Positions 46,284-55,186 of a DNA stretch of 64,000 bases are shown here, in pieces. The DNA comes from CAZPBN01 sp964584935 (lineage in GTDB: Bacteria > Acidobacteriota > Aminicenantia > Aminicenantales > Aminicenantaceae). Each line of letters begins with the position of its first letter. The stretch's first letter is position 1. The notes beneath the pieces are model-generated. The model searched no databases and had not been told where the DNA came from. It saw only the letters and a program-made list of their open reading frames with translations. The position numbers and the translations under genes are program-made. The DNA lies in the NCBI GenBank assembly GCA_964584935.1, contig CAZPBN010000001.1, forward strand, positions 62,001 to 126,000. The letters are read 5' to 3'.

Positions 46284-46420
46284 GTGAAGTTCCCCCATTT
46301 TGGGGGAAGGAGAGGTACTAAAGGCACCCCCAAAAATTGGTTTTTCAACTTGAGATTTATGCAACTTATCTTATTAAAATAAATGACATGAATATTAAAT
46401 CAATTATTAGGGGAGTTTCT
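46284..46420 (+). mobile_element. Internally deleted repeat copy (about 137 bp, copy 4)
   Basis: The left terminus GTGAAGTTCCCCC is fused directly to the right-hand module (GGCACCCCCAAAAATTGG ... ending AGGGGAGTTTC), with the ~330 bp centre missing. The junction creates TTCCCCCATTTTGGGGGAA, a perfect hairpin. The right module matches copy 2 (41274) rather than copy 1. Possible degraded duplications are TTCTTACAA and TTATTATAA (7 of 9). Confidence 0.65.
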
Positions 46421-46515
46421 TTTATTATAAAAATAACTATTTTTTTCATATTGCTTTATATATAGTCTTTTATGTGTTAATATTAGTTTAAACTTATTAT
46501 TAAGAGGAGGTTTAC

Positions 46516-47493
46516 ATGAGGAATGATTTTCCATCCATGGAATTGAAACTCCCAAAAATCAACAAAGGATTGATCAAACTTGTTGTGATCGGAGTTATGG
46601 TGATAATTATTCTTATTGGTTCTATTTATCAGATCGGACCGGAAGAAAGAGGAATCATACTCCGTTTTGGCAAGTATGTCAGATCCGCTGGTCCCGGATT
46701 GCATCTGAAACTTCCCTTTGGAATCGAAGGATTGACCAAAGTCCCTGTCCAGAGACAGTTAAAAATGGAATTTGGGTTCCAAACAACCAGACCGGGAATC
46801 CAAACAGAATACAGGGTCACCACTGATTCGCAGAAGGAAGCACTCATGCTCACCGGTGACCTCAATGTGGCAATAGTGGAATGGATCGTTCAGTACAAGA
46901 TTAAAAATCCCTTTAATTACCTGTTCAAACTCAGAGATGTTGACAGCACTTTTCGCTATATGAATGAAGCTGTGGTGAGAAGAATTATTGGCGACCACTC
47001 TGTCGATGAAGTGATCACCATTGGAAGAGCCAAAATCGCCAGCCAGGCAAAACAGGAACTTCAAGAACTATGCGACCTGTATAAAATTGGAATTAGCGTC
47101 AATCAGCTCATCTTTCAGGATGTCAATCCTCCTGATCCGGTGAAACCGGCATTCAATGAGGTCAACGAGTCGCTCCAGGAAAAAGAAACGAAAATAAACG
47201 AAGCCTGGTCAGAATACAATCAGGAAATTCCCAAAGCCAGAGGAGAGGCGGAACAAATGATCCGAGCTGCCGAAGGTTATGCCATGGAACGAACCAACAG
47301 AGCCGAAGGAGACGCAAACCGGTTCCGATCAATCTATAAAGAATACGCCCGAGCTCCCCTCGTGACTCGCAAACGACTTTATCTCGAAACCATCAACGAA
47401 TTTCTTCCCAAAATAAACAAAAAGATAATATTCGATGAAGCCCAGAAAAATATCCTTCCTCTCTTGAATCTTGGAAAGGAGGTTGACAAATGA
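46516..47493 (+). CDS. hflK: HflK membrane protein (SPFH/band 7)
   Basis: 325 residues. One TM helix (LVVIGVMVIIILIGSIYQI) precedes a periplasmic SPFH domain (GPEERGIILRFGKYVRSAGPG) and a long coiled coil with repeated EAEQMIRAAEGYAMERTNRA. With HflC it forms a large cage around the FtsH protease and modulates its substrates. A strong RBS (AGAGGAGG) precedes the ATG. It overlaps hflC by ATGA. Confidence 0.95.
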   Translation: MRNDFPSMELKLPKINKGLIKLVVIGVMVIIILIGSIYQIGPEERGIILRFGKYVRSAGPGLHLKLPFGIEGLTKVPVQRQLKMEFGFQTTRPGIQTEYRVTTDSQKEALMLTGDLNVAIVEWIVQYKIKNPFNYLFKLRDVDSTFRYMNEAVVRRIIGDHSVDEVITIGRAKIASQAKQELQELCDLYKIGISVNQLIFQDVNPPDPVKPAFNEVNESLQEKETKINEAWSEYNQEIPKARGEAEQMIRAAEGYAMERTNRAEGDANRFRSIYKEYARAPLVTRKRLYLETINEFLPKINKKIIFDEAQKNILPLLNLGKEVDK

Positions 47494-48431
47494 GTAAACC
47501 GACAAAAACTATTTTGATTATTGTTGTTCTTGTCATTGCCGCTATAGTCCTATTTGACACGTTCTATACAGTCAAAGAGACCAACCAGGTCATCATCACT
47601 CAATTCGGAGAACCCATTGGAGATGCGATCACAAGTCCTGGTTTACAAATGAAAGTACCTTTTATCCACAAAGCCAATTTTTTCGAAAAACGCTGGTTGG
47701 AATGGAATGGAAATGCCAATCAGATCCCGACTAAGGATAAAAAATACATATGGGTCGATAGCTATGCCCGTTGGAGAATTAAAGATCCTTTGCTTTTCTT
47801 TCAGAGAGTCCGGCACGAAATGGGAGCTCAATCAAGACTTGATGATATCATAGACGGAGAAACAAGGAATACCATTGCCAATTTCGATCTCATAGAGATT
47901 GTCCGATCTTCCAACAGAGACTTTGAATTAAGTGAAGAAATCGTCAATATTCTGGATGTTGAAGTCACTGAAATCGAAACAGGAAGAGAGAATATAGCCA
48001 ACATCATTCTGGAAAAATGTTCTGAAATAACGCCTGAGTTTGGAGTGGAATTGAAAGACGTCAAATTAAAAAGGATCAATTATGTTAATGAAGTTCAACA
48101 GAAAGTCTTTGACCGGATGATTGCCGAAAGACAAAGAATTGCTTCCAAGTACAGATCAGAAGGAGATGGAAAAAGCGCTGAAATCCGGGGACAAAAAGAA
48201 CGGGAATTGAAAAAAATTCAATCGGAAGCCTACCGGGAAGCCCAGAATATAAAGGGAGAAGCTGACGCCAAAGCGACCAATATATACGCAAAAGCCTACA
48301 ATTTGGATCCGGAATTCTACCAGTTTATGAAAACACTTGAAACCTATGTTTCAAGCCTGAATAAAGACACCTGGTTGCTGCTTTCCACTGACTCTGAATT
48401 CCTCAAATATTTAAAAAGAACAAGAAGATAA
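47490..48431 (+). CDS. hflC: HflC membrane protein (SPFH/band 7)
   Basis: 313 residues. An N-terminal TM helix (TILIIVVLVIAAIVLFDTF) precedes TVKETNQVIITQFGEPIG, the SPFH core and a coiled coil with RMIAERQRIASKYRSEGDG and the conserved TWLLLSTDSEFLKYL ending. Partner of HflK in the FtsH complex. Translationally coupled to hflK; GGAGG RBS inside the hflK end. Confidence 0.95.
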   Translation: MSKPTKTILIIVVLVIAAIVLFDTFYTVKETNQVIITQFGEPIGDAITSPGLQMKVPFIHKANFFEKRWLEWNGNANQIPTKDKKYIWVDSYARWRIKDPLLFFQRVRHEMGAQSRLDDIIDGETRNTIANFDLIEIVRSSNRDFELSEEIVNILDVEVTEIETGRENIANIILEKCSEITPEFGVELKDVKLKRINYVNEVQQKVFDRMIAERQRIASKYRSEGDGKSAEIRGQKERELKKIQSEAYREAQNIKGEADAKATNIYAKAYNLDPEFYQFMKTLETYVSSLNKDTWLLLSTDSEFLKYLKRTRR

Positions 48432-48523
48432 AAACGGTTCGTTAAAAGCTACGAACTGAAAAAGAAGAAAGAAGGATTTGCCTTACACAAAAAAGTTATA
48501 AAGATCAGAAATCTGGAAATTTT

Positions 48524-51500
48524 TTATAAAAGTTTATTTTTAAATCCCTTGAATTCTTTTAATTTTCTCTGCCACCAGTTATTTAAACTGTCACCGTAAA
48601 AGTAAAACAGAGGGATAGCAATAAGGATAAACAGAGTCGAACTTATAAGTCCTCCGACTGCAGATAAAGCCAGAGAAGACCAAATTTGTTTATTTCCTAC
48701 TTCCAGCTGAATGAGAATCATTGGAAGCATTCCCAGAACTGTTGTGCTGGTTGTAAGGAAAATAGGCCTGATTCGTTCTCTGGATCCTTTGACAACCGAT
48801 TCCAGAAGAGAGACACCCTCTTTTCTCTTTCCATTGATATGATCTACCACAAGTATAGAATTATTGACAACAATTCCTCCTAAAAGGATGACTCCGATAT
48901 AAGCAGCAGAATCAAATATGAAGTCAGCTAACACATAAGCAATAAACACTCCTATCAAAGCCAAAGGAACGGCAAGTAGTATGAAAAAAGGTTGAATCAG
49001 TGACTCATATAAAGAGGCAAGAATCATAAATATGATCACCAAAGAAATAATAATGGCAAATTTAATCTGTCCTTTTTCTTCTTCTGTGATCTGGTAGCCA
49101 TAATCCACAGTGGCTGAGAATCCCGGTGGCAATTGCAGTCTTGAAAAAACAGCTTCCTTATAATTTTCAGCCGTTTTATACGGTCCCCTGAATTTCCATG
49201 AAACTATCTGCTGAAATTTCTGATTTTCCCTGTAAATAGATCCGGCAATAGGCTTTTTCTCAATTTTGGTTATATCCCCGATCCTTAAATATTCATGACG
49301 TTTGGACTTAATTATTGTATTTGCAAGCCTTTTCAGATCCATATGATCCGCTTCAGGAAATTTAAAAGCTATTTCAATTTCTTTTCCTCCCATCTTTATT
49401 TTTTCCCTTCCCCCGGAATAACTTCCTCTAATCAAGGATTCAATTTGAAAATACAGATATTGAGGAGCAATATCATAGCGATTTAAAACATCTTTATTTA
49501 TCTTTAATAGATATTCAAAGGAATCCAGATCCCATCCTCCCCTGCCGGATGAGATTTTCACTTCCCTGATTCTCGGATTTCTCTTTAAGTTTTCTTCCAA
49601 CTCTGCGGTTATCTCTTTCAATTTTTTCAAATTGCATCCAAAGAATTTGATGCTCGATCCAAGAGAAATTCGTGTGTCCATACTCACATGATACCCCTTT
49701 GGATCGAATCCAGAAATACTGGCTCCTATTCCTGCGTATTCAGTGGCTAACTGTATTAATTCCTCTTTGAGTAAATAAGGGTAATATGAATTTTCAATAT
49801 CCGGAGGAAAGGATATGATCATATAAGCCATTTCCGGTTGAACGGTCGTATTGATTTCCTTCTTATATTTTTTAGCCAAAACAATGTTTTCGAACTTTTT
49901 TATTAAATCATCGGTCATTTTCAGCTCAGTCCCGGGAGGCATTCTTACAGATACATATAATTTTTGCCTGTAACTCCAGCTAAAAAAATCACCAATGGTT
50001 ACTTTTGACTTAAACAATTTATAACTTCCATAAAATATAATCAGTAACATCAGAATAATCTCAACCGGATGATGAATGAACTTCCTTAACAATCGTTCAT
50101 AACCATTTCGCACAACTTGATTTCCTTTTTTTTTCCTGGCGGATAAAAGTTTTGGACTCAAAGCGGGAATTAAGGAAAAGGATACAAGAAGTGACGAAGC
50201 CAGGGCAGAACTGATGACAATTGCCAGAGGAAGATAATAAATCTTTAATCTCCCCTGAAAATAAGCAAAAGAAAAGAAAACACTCATGGTGGTCAGAGTT
50301 GAAGCCAAAACAGGCAGAAAAACCTCTTTGGATCCTTCAACTGCCGCTTGGAAAGCAGACCTGCCTCTTTCTCTAAACCGAAGAACATTTTCAAAAACAA
50401 CAATGGAATTATCCACAAACAAGCCAAATCCCAAAGCAAGCCCTCCCAAAGTCAGCATATTCAGTGATATCTTAAATAGATAAATCAAATTAAAAGTAAT
50501 CAGAACAGAACATACGATGGAGGAAAGAATAAGAAAAGAAGGCTTCAAACTTCTAATAATGACAAAAACAAAAATAAATATGATAAAAAGTATGATTCCA
50601 ACCAATAGGTAAAAACTTTGTAAGTTTTTATTTATTATTTCACTTTCATCATTGACTGTCTTGAAAATCAAATCTTCGGGAAGGTCTTTTTTTACACTTT
50701 TTATCTTCCCCTTGACTCTTTTTGCTACTTTAATTGTGCTCAACCCCTTTTCTTTATGAATTCTCAATCTTATGGAGGGTTTACCGTTTATTCTGTTCTT
50801 ATGATATATGTCTCCATAAGTAGGAACCACCGTTGCCAAATCTTTCAAAAACACAGGATTTTTCCCTGAATAGGCGACAATGGTGTTTTCAAGTTCTTTG
50901 AGGCTTTTTATTGAGTTTGAAACTTTAAACACATATTCTCTGTTGCTTTTTTTTACTGTTCCTGTTTGATAAGTCTGTAACCTTTTCAGAACCTCTTGCC
51001 TTATCTTGTAAGGATGGATTCCGAATGCCTTTACTTTTTCCTTATCAATATTGATTCTCATTTCTGGTTCAGAGCCACCCGAAACTTCAACTGCAGCCAC
51101 TCCCTTAACAGAACTGATTCCAAACTCCATTTTTTCTTTAATCATCTCTCTCAATGTCTGAAGGGGGTAATCTCCGGAGATTGTATAATGAATAAAGGAC
51201 TCAACCTTGAAATCTTCTGGAACATATGGAATCAGCTGGGTGGGTAAGGCTCCCGAAGGCAATTTCTTCCTCACTCTATCTATTTTTTCCCTTAAATCAA
51301 GCGTGGCAAATTTCATATTGGTTTTCTTTTCAAAGTCTAAAGTAATTTCTGAACTTCCTATACTGGAATTGGAGGTTATTTTTCTGACTCCCCTGACCGT
51401 TGAAGCCATTTCTTCCAATGGCGAAGTAATCTGAATCTGCACAGCTTCAGGTGGAGCTTGGGGCCAGTTCGTATTCAAACTCATCCGGGGAAAGTCTTCT

Positions 51501-51607
51501 TTGGGAGCCAGTTCAAAAGGAATATTAAAATATGAATAAATCCCTAGCACAAGGATTCCCATAAAAAACATAGACGTGGCTATAGGACGCTGGACGAATT
51601 GCTTCAT
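48524..51607 (-). CDS. RND-family transporter permease, second of pair
   Basis: 1027 residues, twelve TM helices in two halves with two large periplasmic loops. Motifs are RPIATSMFFMGILVLGIY at the start, GGLALGFGLFVDNSIVVFEN in TM4 and a corresponding VILLGGIVVNNSILVVDHIN in the second half. The TM4 region has D in FVDNSI, as in proton-driven HAE1 and HME relatives. Its ATG overlaps the stop of the other permease (ATGA), so the pair may form a heteromeric pump like MdtBC. No adaptor or TolC gene is on this strand. Confidence 0.9.
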   Translation of the reverse strand: MKQFVQRPIATSMFFMGILVLGIYSYFNIPFELAPKEDFPRMSLNTNWPQAPPEAVQIQITSPLEEMASTVRGVRKITSNSSIGSSEITLDFEKKTNMKFATLDLREKIDRVRKKLPSGALPTQLIPYVPEDFKVESFIHYTISGDYPLQTLREMIKEKMEFGISSVKGVAAVEVSGGSEPEMRINIDKEKVKAFGIHPYKIRQEVLKRLQTYQTGTVKKSNREYVFKVSNSIKSLKELENTIVAYSGKNPVFLKDLATVVPTYGDIYHKNRINGKPSIRLRIHKEKGLSTIKVAKRVKGKIKSVKKDLPEDLIFKTVNDESEIINKNLQSFYLLVGIILFIIFIFVFVIIRSLKPSFLILSSIVCSVLITFNLIYLFKISLNMLTLGGLALGFGLFVDNSIVVFENVLRFRERGRSAFQAAVEGSKEVFLPVLASTLTTMSVFFSFAYFQGRLKIYYLPLAIVISSALASSLLVSFSLIPALSPKLLSARKKKGNQVVRNGYERLLRKFIHHPVEIILMLLIIFYGSYKLFKSKVTIGDFFSWSYRQKLYVSVRMPPGTELKMTDDLIKKFENIVLAKKYKKEINTTVQPEMAYMIISFPPDIENSYYPYLLKEELIQLATEYAGIGASISGFDPKGYHVSMDTRISLGSSIKFFGCNLKKLKEITAELEENLKRNPRIREVKISSGRGGWDLDSFEYLLKINKDVLNRYDIAPQYLYFQIESLIRGSYSGGREKIKMGGKEIEIAFKFPEADHMDLKRLANTIIKSKRHEYLRIGDITKIEKKPIAGSIYRENQKFQQIVSWKFRGPYKTAENYKEAVFSRLQLPPGFSATVDYGYQITEEEKGQIKFAIIISLVIIFMILASLYESLIQPFFILLAVPLALIGVFIAYVLADFIFDSAAYIGVILLGGIVVNNSILVVDHINGKRKEGVSLLESVVKGSRERIRPIFLTTSTTVLGMLPMILIQLEVGNKQIWSSLALSAVGGLISSTLFILIAIPLFYFYGDSLNNWWQRKLKEFKGFKNKLL

Positions 51608-54600
51608 TTATTCCTTCCCGTCAATTCATAGGAAACAGGAATCAGAATCAATGTTAGAAAAGTAGAGAATATGAGTCCCCCGATAATTGAGATGGCAAGA
51701 GGCTGCTGAAGTTCAGAACCTTTTCCCATACCAAGAGACATTGGGAAAAGTCCGAAAATAGTAGTCATACTTGTCATTAATACAGGTCTCAGCCTCACTC
51801 GACTTGCTACCATCACAGCCTGCCTTAGATCAACCCCCTTTTTTCGCAACTGATTTGTATAATCAATTTTAACTATCGCATCGTTGACCACAATACCTGC
51901 CAGAACAACTATCCCAATAACAGAAATGACATTAAAACTCTGACCAGTTAAAAACAGCGCCCACACAGCTCCACTCAGCCCCATAGGAAGGGTGAACAAT
52001 ATTAAAAACGGATGCTTTAAGGATTCAAACTGAGCAGCCATGATCATATAGACCAAAAATGCAGCCAGACAAAAAGCAAAGATCAAACTCTTAAACGACC
52101 TGTTCATCTCTTCTTGTTCTCCGCTTAATACCACTCGATAATCCGGAGGAAGTTCAAGATTTTCAATGATTTCTCGTATTTGGGGAATCACCTGGCTGAT
52201 CTTCTTTCCTCGAATATTGGCGGTGATCAAAACCTCTCTTTGCTGATTTTCCCTCCGTATTTCTTTGGGGCCTCTGATGATTTCAAAATCCACCAATTCC
52301 CGGAGTGGTATGAATGTGTCTTTGTATTTTATCTGCTGATCCATAAGAGTTTTAACATTTTCTCGCGCTTCTTCTTCCAGGCGGACAATAATATTATATC
52401 TTTGTTCCATCTCTCTGAATTGAGTAGCAATCCTCCCTCTCACTGCATCGATAAGGAAACGACTGACCACTTCAGAAGAAATGGCATATTTTTCCAGAGA
52501 TTTCTTCTTAATTTTTACTAAAAATTCCGGCTTCCCTTCCTCAATACTATGATTCACATCAGCCATTCCTTCAATACTTTTGAGTCCTTTAACAGCATTA
52601 TCTGCTATTTCTCTCAATTTCTTTAGATCATTCCCTTTCACTTTTAAACCTATTTGTGCAGAAGAAAAGGCAAGTAGTTCCGAAAGTGTGGATTGCTCTT
52701 CAGCTATGGAATATTTCAAACCTGCAAATTGATCCAGTTTTTCTCTCAAATCATTGATCACCGTCTCCAAATAGGAATATTTTTTAAGCTTGACATAGAT
52801 ATTCACTGAGTTCGAAGAGATATCTGGATTCTGACCTTCCATACCACTGATCACTCCAATTTGAGAAAATATCGTTTCAACCGCCTCTTTTCCTTTCAGC
52901 TTCTTCTCTATCCACGAAGCTATATCTGCCGTTTGTTCAAACGAATAATCAATGGGTGTCTTCACGTGCAATTCGAAGGACTTTTCCTCCGGCTTTGGCA
53001 TCAATTCACGGGGAATCTGGATTGCTATCAAGAAAGTAGAAACCAAAAATAAAAAAGAACCTGTGATCACTTCAAATTTGTTATTAAGACTCCATAAAAG
53101 AAAACTATGATACAATTCAGAAAATCTGCGATAAATATTATTATGGAATTCAAATATTTTTCTGACAACAGGCTTGAAAGGAAGACTGACATAATAAAAA
53201 ACCAATATAAATAACGGCATAAAAAAGCTTAATATAAAATCGATGAACCAGGAAAAACAGTTCAAAATAATATGAAAAAGCCGCTTCCACAGCTTAAAGG
53301 GATATAAGAAAATTCTTGTAATGAGATTTTTCCGATTCTCCGGTTCTCTACGCGGAAGAATACTTTTCTTTTTTGGTTTTTTCTCTTCCCTGCTTACTTT
53401 CATCTTTCTTGATGACAAAACAGGAAGAAGAGTCAAGGAAACAGCCAGCGATGAGATAAGCGCAAAAGTCACAGTTAAAGCCTGATCTTTAAACAATTGG
53501 CTGGCAACTCCGTGAACATAAATGACGGGAACAAATACAGAAATTGTGGTTAAAGTTGAAGCGGTCACAGCCATTCCTACTTCCTTTGTTCCCTGATAAC
53601 TTGCTTCAAAACCATTTTTCCCTAGACTTTTATGCCTGAAAATACTTTCTGATACAATAATGGAATTATCAACTAGCATTCCAATTCCAAGCGCCAATCC
53701 TCCGAGAGACATAATATTCACAGAGATATCCTCAAAGTATAAAAGGTTGAATGTTGTGACGACAGCAATAGGAATGACCACTGCAATGATGACAGGAGTT
53801 TTTCTATCCTGGAGAAAAACAAAAAGAACAAGAAAAGCCAGTATGCCTCCAAAAATTATCGATTTCACAACCGATGAAATGGCATTTTTTATATATTCTG
53901 CTTGTTCTGATACCACAAGAATGGTCATTCGTTCATTTTCTTCTCTTAAATCTTTAAGCAATCTTTTTGCTGATTCAGTAACTCCAACAGTATTGGCATC
54001 TGATTCTTTTCTGATTAAAATGCCAATGCTTTCTTCCCCGTTTAATTTAGCGATCCCTTCTCTTTCTTTGATTGAATCTTCGATCCGGGCAATATCTTTC
54101 AACCGGACCATTCCCTTTCCCATTATATGGCTAAGACTTATTTTTCCTATTTCATCCAGGTTTTCAAACTCCCCTATAACTCTCATTGCATATTTGAAAC
54201 GACCTTTCCTAATGGTTCCGCCCTGAAGATTTTTGTTAAAGCCATCCAATTTATGAGAAATCTCTTCTAAGGACAGCCCATATAATGACAAAAGTTCAGG
54301 ATCAATCTCAATATGGATTTCCCTCTCTATTCCTCCAGCTATCTCCGCTGATCCAATTCCATCAATCTGTTCCAGTCTCGGTTTAATCACTTCTTCAGAA
54401 TATTCTTTAAGTTCAAGCAGTGAGCCTTCTCCTGATACTGTGAGTATCATAACCGGTTGACTCTGGGGATCCCTAGGAATGATCGTCGGATCATCGCAAT
54501 CGTCAGGGAGTCTGTATCTGGCACTGTCCAGTTTTTCCCTTGTATGAAGCAAAGTAAAGTCCATGTCAGTTCCCCAGGCAAATTCAAGAACCATATAGGA

Positions 54601-54864
54601 AAATCCGTCTCTGGACACGGATTCAACCTTACGCAATCCTGGAATGCGGCTAACAGCTGCTTCTAAAGGACGAGTGATGAGAATTTCTATCTCTTCCGGC
54701 GCAACTCCCCTGTATTGAGTCACCACAGAGAGCCTGGGATAGCTGATGTCAGGTAACAAATCCACGCTGAGTTCTTTAAGGGAAACAAAACCAAACAAAA
54801 CCAAGGCAAGATAAAACATGAACGTTGTTATGGGCCTTTTCAAAGCAGTAAGGGATATTTTCAT
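51604..54864 (-). CDS. RND-family transporter permease, first of pair
   Basis: 1086 residues. The N-terminus RPITTFMFYLALVLFGFVSL, the TM4 motif GGLALGIGMLVDNSIIVSES and the second-half IGIVVLAGIVVNDAIVKIDY are standard RND features. Between the halves it carries an extra segment (~500-600) with a basic linker (KKPKKKSILPRREPENRK) and additional hydrophobic helices, longer than in AcrB. Substrate unknown. Divergent from the regulator/peptide genes at 55187; the adaptor at 58759 may belong to this pump. Confidence 0.9.
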   Translation of the reverse strand: MKISLTALKRPITTFMFYLALVLFGFVSLKELSVDLLPDISYPRLSVVTQYRGVAPEEIEILITRPLEAAVSRIPGLRKVESVSRDGFSYMVLEFAWGTDMDFTLLHTREKLDSARYRLPDDCDDPTIIPRDPQSQPVMILTVSGEGSLLELKEYSEEVIKPRLEQIDGIGSAEIAGGIEREIHIEIDPELLSLYGLSLEEISHKLDGFNKNLQGGTIRKGRFKYAMRVIGEFENLDEIGKISLSHIMGKGMVRLKDIARIEDSIKEREGIAKLNGEESIGILIRKESDANTVGVTESAKRLLKDLREENERMTILVVSEQAEYIKNAISSVVKSIIFGGILAFLVLFVFLQDRKTPVIIAVVIPIAVVTTFNLLYFEDISVNIMSLGGLALGIGMLVDNSIIVSESIFRHKSLGKNGFEASYQGTKEVGMAVTASTLTTISVFVPVIYVHGVASQLFKDQALTVTFALISSLAVSLTLLPVLSSRKMKVSREEKKPKKKSILPRREPENRKNLITRIFLYPFKLWKRLFHIILNCFSWFIDFILSFFMPLFILVFYYVSLPFKPVVRKIFEFHNNIYRRFSELYHSFLLWSLNNKFEVITGSFLFLVSTFLIAIQIPRELMPKPEEKSFELHVKTPIDYSFEQTADIASWIEKKLKGKEAVETIFSQIGVISGMEGQNPDISSNSVNIYVKLKKYSYLETVINDLREKLDQFAGLKYSIAEEQSTLSELLAFSSAQIGLKVKGNDLKKLREIADNAVKGLKSIEGMADVNHSIEEGKPEFLVKIKKKSLEKYAISSEVVSRFLIDAVRGRIATQFREMEQRYNIIVRLEEEARENVKTLMDQQIKYKDTFIPLRELVDFEIIRGPKEIRRENQQREVLITANIRGKKISQVIPQIREIIENLELPPDYRVVLSGEQEEMNRSFKSLIFAFCLAAFLVYMIMAAQFESLKHPFLILFTLPMGLSGAVWALFLTGQSFNVISVIGIVVLAGIVVNDAIVKIDYTNQLRKKGVDLRQAVMVASRVRLRPVLMTSMTTIFGLFPMSLGMGKGSELQQPLAISIIGGLIFSTFLTLILIPVSYELTGRNK

Positions 54865-55186
54865 TTTTTTTTGAATAACTTTTTGAGCAGTCTATTCAAC
54901 TAATAGACAGAAAAAGAATCCCAATCATATCACCCTTTGAAAAATTCATCGCATCCTGTATTTTTTAAATAAAAATCATATTTAAACAAAATAAAAATCC
55001 TTTTTTCCTAAAAAAATATAATTCTATTGACAAGGACTTCTTACTCATATCCCCCATAAATGATATTCTTTACAATATTTTTCCTATTATATTTTATAGA
55101 AATTTTTATGTTAAAAATTTGATTTTTTTATTGAAATCTGCCAAAATTATTGAAGATAATGTTAATAATTATGTTTTGGGGTTGAC
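54865..55186. other. Divergent intergenic region between RND genes and the peptide cassette
   Basis: 322 bp, very AT-rich, with no reading frame worth noting. It must contain promoters for both directions. A TTGACA at 55027-55032 could be a -35 box for the rightward operon, but its -10 partner is poor. Confidence 0.45.
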
